Shown here in pieces: positions 57,535-64,000 of a stretch of 64,000 nucleotides of DNA (its first letter is position 1; each line of letters begins with the position of its first letter). This stretch comes from Dysgonamonadaceae bacterium (GTDB lineage: Bacteria; Bacteroidota; Bacteroidia; Bacteroidales; Dysgonomonadaceae). The notes below the pieces were generated by a model that saw nothing but the letters and a program-made list of their open reading frames with translations, searched no databases and was not told where the DNA came from. A program made the position numbers and the translations under genes. Location of the stretch: the NCBI GenBank assembly GCA_031254645.1, contig JAIRUA010000028.1, positions 186,001-250,000 of the forward strand, written 5' to 3'.

Positions 57535-57975
57535 TTATTTGATTTTTGTGAAATGTACATCAGTTCTTACTTCTTGTGTCAAAGAGAATGGATTGCTAAA
57601 GCCTTTAATAACTAATGAGTTGCCTTTTAAAACATACTCAAATGTTTCACTAAAACTCTCAACGGTGGGATAAGAATAGTGAATAGTAAATGTAATTTTA
57701 TTGCTTGAAAGCGAATAGGTTGCATAAGGTGGTAAGTATAGGGTAGGAATTGTTTGATTGGCGAAAATATAATCAAAAAATTGTTCTACATACAAATTTT
57801 CTGTAAGAACGATAACTCTACCATCAATTAGAGAATTACTGTTAACCCATTTACCAACAATCGAATTTCCTTCCGCAAGATCGTCTTTATTTTCACAACC
57901 CGAAAAAACTACTAAACCTATGAGACAGATTGCTATCACAATCATATTCCTCAAATTAAATTTATTCCTTTTCAT
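57535..57975 (-). CDS. Lipocalin-like lipoprotein, possibly surface exposed
   Basis: This 146-residue lipoprotein has lipobox FSGC (Cys at about 27) followed by ENKDD. The mature part (IVGKWVNSNSLIDGRVIVLTENLYVEQFFDY..TFTIHYSYPTVESFSETFEYVLKGNSLVIKG) is a beta-rich, lipocalin-like fold. An acidic KDD directly after the lipid Cys resembles the surface-export signal described for Bacteroidota lipoproteins, so it may face outward. Function unknown. It lies between recN and rlmB. Confidence 0.75.
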   Translation of the reverse strand: MKRNKFNLRNMIVIAICLIGLVVFSGCENKDDLAEGNSIVGKWVNSNSLIDGRVIVLTENLYVEQFFDYIFANQTIPTLYLPPYATYSLSSNKITFTIHYSYPTVESFSETFEYVLKGNSLVIKGFSNPFSLTQEVRTDVHFTKIK

Positions 57976-58017
57976 TTTTTAATTGAACTCATCGAAACTT
58001 TGAAACTCCTGAAATTT

Positions 58018-59676
58018 TTATACTCTCAACATTACTTTCGCATTTTCCACCGCTTGTACCGTTTTTGTTGCACCGCTCAACATTCGCGCGATTTCGTCAA
58101 TGCGCTCTTCGGTCGAAAGTTTTCGCATATAAGTATGCGTTCCGTCTTCTTCATCTGTTTTATACACAATGAAATGCGCATTTCCTTTCGATGCGATTTG
58201 CGGAAGGTGCGTAATGCAAATTACTTGCATTCGTTCGCCCATTTCGTGCATAATGAAACCCATTTTTTCTGCAATTTCGCCCGATGTACCTGTGTCGATT
58301 TCGTCAAAAATAATGGTTGGCAGTGCGGTTGCACCTGCAATCATCGACTTGATACAGAGCATCAAGCGTGAAATTTCACCGCCCGATGCAATTTGCGAAA
58401 CAGGTTGCAATGGCGTATTTTTATTTGCCGAAAACAGAAATTGCACATTATCTGCGCCAGTGGCATCGGGTTGATTTTTTAGTGCGAAATCGCACGTGAA
58501 ACGCACGTTGGGTATTCCCAAAAAAGACAGTCGGTCAATGAGTTGCTTTTCGATTGCGGGTGCGGCGGATTGACGTTTTTGGCTCAATGTTTCGGCTTTT
58601 TCGAACATCAAGGTTTGTTTTTCGTTTGCTTCTTTTTCTAATATTGCCAATTGTTCGTCTGATGAATCAATGGTAGTTAGTTTTGCGCCAATCGTATCGC
58701 GAAGTTTGATTAATTCCTGTACGGTTGATACGGAATGTTTTTTTTGTAAATCGTAAATCAAATTTAAGCGGTCTTCTACAAACTGTTGTCGTCCGGAATC
58801 GAAATCAATCGTTTCAAAAAGGTTTGATGTTTCAGTGCGCACATCCTTCAAATCGATATACGCCGATTCTACCCTCGATGCCAATTCTTCCACTTTCGGG
58901 TAAACGCGCTGCATCTGACGAAGCGAATCCAACGCCGATTTCAACATCGATTCTACGTTTTGACTTTCGCCCGACAAGAGCGATGTTATGGCGAAAAGTC
59001 CCGATTTGATGTCTTCGGCGTGTGTAATTGTCTCTAATTCTGTTTCAAGTTCTTGTTGTTCATCGGCTTGCAAATTCACTTCGGATAAACTTGTGAACTG
59101 AAAACGCAAATAATCTTCCTCCTCTTTGTTTTTTCGGGATAGCTCACGAAGTTCACTCAAAGTCTTTTCCGCTGTGCGATATTCCGAAAATGCTTTTGTG
59201 TATTCGGCTCGTTCCGTTGTGGTTGCAGCAAGTAAATCGATAACGGTCAGTTGAAAAAGATTGTCGTTCAACGCCAAATTTTGGTGCTGCGAATGAATGT
59301 CGATAAGTGAATCGCCCAACTCTTTTAGGTCGTTTAGATACACAGGCGAATCGTTTACAAAAGCACGAGATTTTCCGTTTGCCCAAATTTCTCGACGAAT
59401 GATGCACTCCTTTCTGTCGTACTCCCAATCGTGTGCCTCAAAAAACGCTTTTAAGTCATATTTTGAAATATCGAAAACACCCTCGATGGTGCATTTCGTT
59501 TCGTTTTGTTGGATATGACGGGCATCAGCACGTTGCCCCAAAATGAGCGAAAGTGCACCCAAAATAATTGATTTTCCTGCACCGGTTTCGCCCGTAACGA
59601 CGGAAAATCCTTTGTCGAACTCAATGTGAAGCGAGTCGATGAGGGCGTAATGTTGTATGGTAAGCGATTGGAGCAT
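58018..59676 (-). CDS. recN: DNA repair protein RecN
   Basis: This 552-residue SMC-like ATPase acts in double-strand break repair. Walker A GETGAGKSIILGAL is at about 31-44, followed by IHSQHQNLAL, two long coiled-coil arms (about 160-380), signature ASGGEISRLMLCIKSM and Walker B IIFDEIDTGTSGEIAEKMG. It is immediately downstream (3 bp) of the DUF4835 gene. Confidence 0.96.
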   Translation of the reverse strand: MLQSLTIQHYALIDSLHIEFDKGFSVVTGETGAGKSIILGALSLILGQRADARHIQQNETKCTIEGVFDISKYDLKAFFEAHDWEYDRKECIIRREIWANGKSRAFVNDSPVYLNDLKELGDSLIDIHSQHQNLALNDNLFQLTVIDLLAATTTERAEYTKAFSEYRTAEKTLSELRELSRKNKEEEDYLRFQFTSLSEVNLQADEQQELETELETITHAEDIKSGLFAITSLLSGESQNVESMLKSALDSLRQMQRVYPKVEELASRVESAYIDLKDVRTETSNLFETIDFDSGRQQFVEDRLNLIYDLQKKHSVSTVQELIKLRDTIGAKLTTIDSSDEQLAILEKEANEKQTLMFEKAETLSQKRQSAAPAIEKQLIDRLSFLGIPNVRFTCDFALKNQPDATGADNVQFLFSANKNTPLQPVSQIASGGEISRLMLCIKSMIAGATALPTIIFDEIDTGTSGEIAEKMGFIMHEMGERMQVICITHLPQIASKGNAHFIVYKTDEEDGTHTYMRKLSTEERIDEIARMLSGATKTVQAVENAKVMLRV

Positions 59677-59679
59677 AAA

Positions 59680-60603
59680 TTACCTACTGTTTGGATTTAT
59701 TTTATTTAATTCCGTTGTTCGTGTCGGGAAAATATTACGCAATGTGTTGTAAGCCTGTTGTCTTTCTTGCGTTGATGCTTGTGTGAATGCGTTGGCAAGT
59801 TCATCAAGCTTTGTATCGCCAAAAAGGGTAATTAGTACCGAATTTGGTCGTTGCGAATAGAGCGATGAAAGCACCGGAACAGCATCAAACATTACGCCAA
59901 CATTCGCCGTATCGTTTGCCATTTCGTCTAATCCATTGCGATGATAAACGTACCACATTTGCCGAAACGATTCTTGCGAAACATCGTTAAAAGTCGTTGC
60001 AATGGCGAAACGATTTCTGTCATTTCCAACTCCAAACGATTGCCAACCTCGCCAACCATTCGGCTGCACACTCGCTGCAATTCGTTGCATTTCCCGAAAA
60101 TAGGGCGTCCCGCCAAGCAGCGACATTGAATCGAAATCAAGTCCAAGAATCAGATAAACGTAAAATGCAATCGTAGCAACGAGGTTTCCCTGAATATTAT
60201 TCGGGTCAAATTCCAACGGTTGAAACTCGAAATAATCGAAATCAAACTGCGTATCGCGAAAATTCAGTAATAGTGTATTATATGTGGAATTAAACACCGG
60301 ACGGCGTGCCTGTACTTGTAATTCGGCACTAAACGAATGATTGGACGTGGCTTCGGTGATAATTAATGTGAAAGAACAGTCGATACGTTCGTTGGAGCGA
60401 AAATCATTGTTTGTCCAATTTCTTTCGTTGATAAAAGTACGCAACGTTTCTTCAAGCGCATTAAAAACCTGCCGGTTTGTTCCTGAAATTCGTGAACTAT
60501 TTACGGATACGACGGCGTTCAGTTCTTGCGCGGATAAGGGTAGTGTGGCGCAGAAACCGAAAATGAGGAGAAATAATATTTTTAATTGTATGAGTTGTTG
60601 CAT
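59680..60603 (-). CDS. DUF4835 family exported protein
   Basis: This 307-residue protein has a signal peptide (about 1-25) and the DUF4835 pattern: ELNAVVSVNSSRISGTNRQVFNALEETLRTFINERNWTND-type start, NLVATIAFYVYLILGLDFDSMSLLGGTPYF and WQSFGVGNDRNRFAI. The family is Bacteroidota-specific and typically lies beside recN, as here. It should be periplasmic; its function is unknown. Confidence 0.9.
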   Translation of the reverse strand: MQQLIQLKILFLLIFGFCATLPLSAQELNAVVSVNSSRISGTNRQVFNALEETLRTFINERNWTNNDFRSNERIDCSFTLIITEATSNHSFSAELQVQARRPVFNSTYNTLLLNFRDTQFDFDYFEFQPLEFDPNNIQGNLVATIAFYVYLILGLDFDSMSLLGGTPYFREMQRIAASVQPNGWRGWQSFGVGNDRNRFAIATTFNDVSQESFRQMWYVYHRNGLDEMANDTANVGVMFDAVPVLSSLYSQRPNSVLITLFGDTKLDELANAFTQASTQERQQAYNTLRNIFPTRTTELNKINPNSR

Positions 60604-60629
60604 TAATTTTTAATGTCCAATTTGTATTG

Positions 60630-60637
60630 CAAATGTA
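60630..60637 (-). promoter_or_regulatory. -7 element for the DUF4835-recN operon
   Basis: Minus-strand TACATTTG, 26 bp before the ATG at 60603. Confidence 0.65.
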
Positions 60638-60744
60638 GCAAACTATTTTCAATCAACCAAATTATTTAGTTGTACTTTATGCTGATTGAAACCCTAAAAT
60701 TGCAGTTTTATCTGTAAATTATTTCCTATCCAAAAATTTATACC

Positions 60745-60752
60745 TATTTTTG
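60745..60752 (+). promoter_or_regulatory. -7 element for the amidase gene
   Basis: TATTTTTG, 16 bp before the amidase ATG. Confidence 0.62.
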
Positions 60753-60768
60753 TGAAAAAGATTTTTAG

Positions 60769-61905
60769 ATGTATCAATATAAAACTTATTTCTTGTTTTT
60801 GTTTCTGCTTGTGATGGTTGTATTTAGCTCAACACAAATCACTTTTGCACAAAACAAACCCTTCACGGTGGTTATTGACCCCGGACACGGCGGACGAGAC
60901 CCCGGCGCAGTAGGTGCCAATTCGCAAGAAAAAAACATCGTACTCACCGTAGGACTTAAACTTGGCGAACTTATCAAACAAAATCACCCTGATGTACGTG
61001 TGATATATACACGTGATACCGACCGGTTTGTAGAACTTCGCCAACGTGCCCAAATCGCCAACCGAGCAAACGCCGACTTATTTATTTCAATCCATTGTAA
61101 CGCACTCGACCGCCGACGTACATCGCCACAAGGTGTGGAAACTTTCGTTTTGGGATTGCATCGAAGCGAAGATAACTTAGCGGTGGCAAAAAAAGAGAAC
61201 TCGGTAATTTTGCTCGAAGAAGATTATTCGGTAACGTATGCGGGTTTCAACCCCAATGAGCCGGAATCGTACATTATGTTTGAGTTTTTAGCAAATGAGC
61301 ACTTAGACCAAAGTATCTATTTTGCTACGTACGTTCAAAATCAACTTGTAAACAATGCGAATCGAACGAATCGCGGTGTTCGACAAGCCGGATTTTTGGT
61401 ATTGCGAGAAGTAGCGATGCCAAGTGTTCTTGTTGAATTAGGCTATATCAGTAACTTGGCAGACGAAAGATTTATGATGAGCACTGCGGGACAAACATCT
61501 TTGGCGAATGCCATTTATCAAGGATTTAAGCAATATAAAACGAGTATTGATAGAAGGACTGCACTTCCGGGAAATGCTGCACAGCGACAAACGCAAACAG
61601 CGCCGGCAATAATATCTGTAGATACCACAACGCCTGTAATCATAGCGACAACAACAGAGTCTGCATTACAAGGTGTTCGTGAATTCAGAATTCAATTTCT
61701 ATCCGATTCACGACTTCATCAAGAAGGTGCGGCAGTGTTCAAAGGATTATCGTCCGTAACGCATTATCGCGATGGCGCTATGTATAGATATACATATGGA
61801 AGTACGTCGAGTAGAGAAGAAATAAACAGACTGCTTCCCACCGTTCGGAGACATTTTAGAGATGCCTTCATTGTCGAACTTGTTGACGGACAGAGAATAA
61901 GATGA
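60769..61905 (+). CDS. N-acetylmuramoyl-L-alanine amidase with C-terminal SPOR-like domain
   Basis: This 378-residue periplasmic enzyme has a signal peptide (about 1-27) and an Amidase_3 domain (about 33-255). Zinc ligands lie in VVIDPGHGGRDPGA and LFISIHCNA, and the catalytic Glu in SVLVELGYISN. After a Gln/Thr-rich linker, the last roughly 75 residues (EFRIQFLSDSRLHQEGAAVFKGL..DAFIVELVDGQRI) look like a SPOR domain, which binds denuded septal peptidoglycan. It probably cuts the cell wall at division. The MlaD-like gene follows after repeats. Confidence 0.93.
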   Translation: MYQYKTYFLFLFLLVMVVFSSTQITFAQNKPFTVVIDPGHGGRDPGAVGANSQEKNIVLTVGLKLGELIKQNHPDVRVIYTRDTDRFVELRQRAQIANRANADLFISIHCNALDRRRTSPQGVETFVLGLHRSEDNLAVAKKENSVILLEEDYSVTYAGFNPNEPESYIMFEFLANEHLDQSIYFATYVQNQLVNNANRTNRGVRQAGFLVLREVAMPSVLVELGYISNLADERFMMSTAGQTSLANAIYQGFKQYKTSIDRRTALPGNAAQRQTQTAPAIISVDTTTPVIIATTTESALQGVREFRIQFLSDSRLHQEGAAVFKGLSSVTHYRDGAMYRYTYGSTSSREEINRLLPTVRRHFRDAFIVELVDGQRIR

Positions 61906-61918
61906 TTTTAATATTGTA

Positions 61919-62001
61919 TGGGCGTACCCTTGCGTCGCCCCCAGTAGAGACGTGGCGTGCCGCGTCTCTTTAAATAAACAAGGGCGTGCTGCGTACCCCT
62001 C
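61919..62001. repeat. Composite repeat: GGGCGTACCC words flanking GTAGAGACG palindrome copy 4
   Basis: A GTAGAGACGTGGC/GCCGCGTCTCT hairpin (61944-61971) is nested between GGGCGTACCCTTGCGTCGCC (left) and AGGGCGTGCTGCGTACCCC (right). Two repeat families are combined in one spacer. Confidence 0.78.
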
Positions 62002-62017
62002 AAAGCAACATCAATTT

Positions 62018-62917
62018 ATGAAAAAAAGTTTTACTAGAAACGCATTTATTGGCTTAGCATTCATTGCAAGCATAGTAATGATATATTTCGGAATCAATTT
62101 TCTGAAAGGTGTAAATGTTTTTAAACAGCAACATAGGTATTATATTACGCTCGACAATGTTGAGAGACTTCTCGTATCCTCGCCCATTTACTTGAATGGT
62201 TTTCAGGTGGGGTTGGTCAATAACATCAGAATGGTCAGTGGCAATCCTGTAGGATTTGTTGTTGGTGTGCATTTTGTGGAAAAATTTCCGATTCCGAAAG
62301 ATAGTTATATGGAATATAGTGTTGATGTGTTTGGCTCGTCATCAGTGAATGTTGTGTTGGGGTCGAGTAACCAAATGTTTCAACCCGGTGATACATTGCG
62401 TGGTGTAAAGCAAGTAGGATTAATGGACGGTATATCGGAAATAATGCCCAAAGCCGATGCCGTGCTTGGAAATATCGATTCGTTATTAATCACAATGAAT
62501 ACGCTATTGTCAAATCCGGTGTGGGAACAAACGATGCAAGGAATTGCCGGAACGGTAGAACAGTTAAATCGTTCGAGCCAAAGTCTTAACCGGATTATTG
62601 GCGCGGTGGAGCACGATTTGTCGGCTATCAGCCAAAATCTCAACGATGTATCAGGCAATTTGAAAAGTGTGAGTGACGATCTCGCACAATTAGAACTGCA
62701 AAAAACATTTTCTTCTATTGACGAAACAGTAGAAAACTTAAAATCCTTGACCGCTAAAATCAATAGTAATGACAATTCTATCGGACGATTGATGCACGAT
62801 CCGAGTCTACACGACAGTTTGGTTGTTACGTTGAGCAGTGCCGCTCAACTATTGGAAAACATACGCCAAGACCCCGACAGATACTTAAGTGTGCGTGTGC
62901 GATTATTTGGTAGATAA
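62018..62917 (+). CDS. MlaD/MCE-domain protein
   Basis: This 299-residue protein has one N-terminal membrane helix (about 10-28), an MCE domain (about 40-120: YYITLDNVERLLVSSPIYLNGFQVGLVNNI..VDVFGSSSVNVVLGSSN) and a long helical/coiled-coil C-terminus (about 150-270). MCE proteins form hexamers that carry phospholipids across the periplasm. I start at 62018 since upstream in-frame codons are repeat sequence. No MlaE/MlaF genes are adjacent. Confidence 0.92.
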   Translation: MKKSFTRNAFIGLAFIASIVMIYFGINFLKGVNVFKQQHRYYITLDNVERLLVSSPIYLNGFQVGLVNNIRMVSGNPVGFVVGVHFVEKFPIPKDSYMEYSVDVFGSSSVNVVLGSSNQMFQPGDTLRGVKQVGLMDGISEIMPKADAVLGNIDSLLITMNTLLSNPVWEQTMQGIAGTVEQLNRSSQSLNRIIGAVEHDLSAISQNLNDVSGNLKSVSDDLAQLELQKTFSSIDETVENLKSLTAKINSNDNSIGRLMHDPSLHDSLVVTLSSAAQLLENIRQDPDRYLSVRVRLFGR

Positions 62918-63323
62918 ATTGACGTTTTTTTTGACAAAATGTTGTCTATTTCTAACGTTCAAGAATCTCTAATTAGATTTGCTCTAAATAAAGTAGTTTC
63001 TGAAATATCCTTGCAAACGCTTTCACTTATCACATTTAGAAAGAAATTTGAATGTTTCCTTAGAGACACAAGTGTGATTGTTGATGTTGTGCATATTGCT
63101 CATAGTCAAAATGTTGCTGTTTTAACAATCTCTTTATAAAGCTGTTCTTCAAAACGATATCATTATTCGACTGATTACTAACGTTATCTTTTTGATAGGA
63201 AAAAACGGGCTTTTTTTTCTCATTTTTTTTGTTGAACTTTGCAAACCCAATCAAAAATCGGGAATCTTAAAAAGAAATAAGAAATAGCTCGTTTTTTACG
63301 ATAGAAATAGAATTATAGAATTA
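62918..63323. other. Spacer upstream of dnaA
   Basis: About 400 AT-rich bases without a credible gene; a 66-codon frame at 62939 has no family or start context. No cluster of DnaA boxes (TTATCCACA) is visible; the nearest string is a single TTATCACAT near 63027. The dnaA promoter should be here, but no exact TAnnTTTG match close to the gene was found. Confidence 0.4.
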
Positions 63324-64000
63324 ATGAAAACTGACTGTAAACAGCTTTGGAATAATTGCTTGAATGTGATTCGGGACAATATCTCAGAAGAAGCATTCAA
63401 TGCGTGGTTTATTCCCATTGTGCCACTTCAATACAAGCACAATGTACTTACCGTGCAACTTCCAAGTCAGTTTTTCTTTGAATACCTCGAAGATAAATAC
63501 CTTGATCTGATTCAACAAACGCTCTATCGTGAAATTGGTGCAGGTACCACACTCAAATATCGCATTTTGGTAGAAACCGAAAAGCAGACGGCTGTGGATT
63601 ATCCGAGTGAGCCGAAATCGCACGTAAATAAAAAAACGACGAAAAAAGTAACGGAAAAAATTCCCAATCCTTTTGAGCGAGTGGAAACGCCGGAATTCGA
63701 TTCTCAAATCAATCCCAAATACTCGTTTCTTAATTTCTTTGAAGGCGAAAGCAACCGATTGGCGCGTGCTGCCGGAGAAGCCGTAGCAAACAATCCGGGG
63801 AAAACGGCTTTTAATCCGCTTTTCATACATGGTCATTCGGGTGTTGGGAAAACGCATCTATGTCACGCAATTGGTGCAAAAGTGTTGGAATTGCATCCCG
63901 AAATGAAGGTATTGTACGTTTCGGCACACTTGTTCAAAGTGCAATTTACCGATTCGCGTCGTTTTAATACCACAAACGATTTCATCAATTTCTATCAAGG
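63324..64000 (+). CDS. dnaA: Chromosomal replication initiator DnaA, cut by window edge
   Basis: The first 225 codons are visible. Domain I (about 1-85) starts CKQLWNNCLNVIRDNISEEAFNAWF. A short linker precedes the AAA+ domain with NPKYSFLNFFEGESNRLARAAGEAVANNPG and Walker A HGHSGVGKTH at about 172-180. The DNA-binding domain lies beyond the window. DnaA binds ATP and melts the origin. The ATG at 63324 gives the usual N-terminus. Confidence 0.97.
   Translation, partial: MKTDCKQLWNNCLNVIRDNISEEAFNAWFIPIVPLQYKHNVLTVQLPSQFFFEYLEDKYLDLIQQTLYREIGAGTTLKYRILVETEKQTAVDYPSEPKSHVNKKTTKKVTEKIPNPFERVETPEFDSQINPKYSFLNFFEGESNRLARAAGEAVANNPGKTAFNPLFIHGHSGVGKTHLCHAIGAKVLELHPEMKVLYVSAHLFKVQFTDSRRFNTTNDFINFYQ

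Noticed and set aside
61952..62017. N-terminal extension of the MlaD-like protein
   Set aside because: The 22 extra codons are translated palindromic repeat; the ATG at 62018 precedes a normal membrane anchor.
62939..63139. A 66-codon frame upstream of dnaA
   Set aside because: No family resemblance, no ribosome-binding context, AT-rich spacer composition.
62918..63323. Replication origin next to dnaA
   Set aside because: No cluster of DnaA boxes is visible (only one imperfect TTATCACAT string). Adjacency alone is not evidence.
1..64000. tRNA, rRNA, prophage or intact insertion sequence
   Set aside because: Looked for by eye on both strands (TTCGA-type T-loops with acceptor ends, transposase motifs). 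None found that I can support.

Overview
This window is a stretch of chromosome from a member of the Bacteroidota, most likely order Bacteroidales. The evidence is: low GC with AT-rich spacers; at least fifteen promoters with the Bacteroidetes sigma-A -7 element TAnnTTTG; weak Shine-Dalgarno sites; and family content typical of the phylum (NigD-like lipoprotein, GldE, head-GIN/DUF2807, DUF4835, DUF4294, DUF6249, DPP IV, FucR of the GntR type, ORF6N proteins, MacB-type efflux cassettes). No rRNA, tRNA, CRISPR array, phage or intact IS was recognised. The window cuts two genes: a DPP IV-type peptidase at the left edge and dnaA at the right edge.

Layout. 1-9.6 kb: DPP IV, tcdA, acyl-CoA ligase, DUF4294 protein, SulP transporter, YgiQ radical SAM, NigD lipoprotein. 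9.7-13.9 kb: fucose module fucR-fucI-fucP. 14.0-18.8 kb: ECF sigma operon, YoeB-type toxin-antitoxin pair, outer-membrane receptor. 19-23 kb: radical-SAM/DNA-repair pair, then a small accessory locus (HTH regulator, glycine-zipper lipoprotein, two-TM protein). 23-31 kb: rpsO, nadB-folP-cdaA, an ORF6N/recF duplication, recF, DUF721, aroQ. 31-34.5 kb: second ECF sigma operon and a head-GIN protein. 34.7-40.5 kb: ABC/HlyD/TolC efflux operon. 40.9-51.9 kb: housekeeping genes (orphan ABC-3 permease, aroA, cysS, ssb, gldE, PPTase, ugd, lolC/E-like permease, rbfA, ompH). 52-64 kb: pepD, EEP nuclease-like protein, tatA-tatC, yccF, ridA, rlmB, recN, DUF4835, amidase, MlaD, dnaA.

The most informative signals are non-coding. 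(1) Four promoters share TTGTAACCAA, exactly 15 bp, then GTC. They lie ahead of the ECF sigma operon itself, the outer-membrane receptor, the head-GIN gene and the efflux operon, which looks like an autoregulated envelope-stress regulon. (2) A conserved element of about 75 bp, starting ATGAAACGAGCA and ending in a GAGTTCCAT..ACCAT..AAGAAA block, occurs three times (4237, 15541 and 50985). One copy is followed by a terminator (candidate small RNA) and one starts at the ECF promoter. (3) An ORF6N-recF unit has been tandemly duplicated and decayed, leaving stubs of both genes. The ORF6N sequences carry long perfect palindromes whose flanks differ but still pair. (4) A divergent locus at 21.2-22.8 kb pairs an HTH regulator, four TTGTACAA-type sites, a lipoprotein with seven glycines at exact four-residue spacing, and a small membrane protein. 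(5) Many spacers hold long imperfect palindromes built from short repeated words, in several unrelated sequence families; several genes end inside them.
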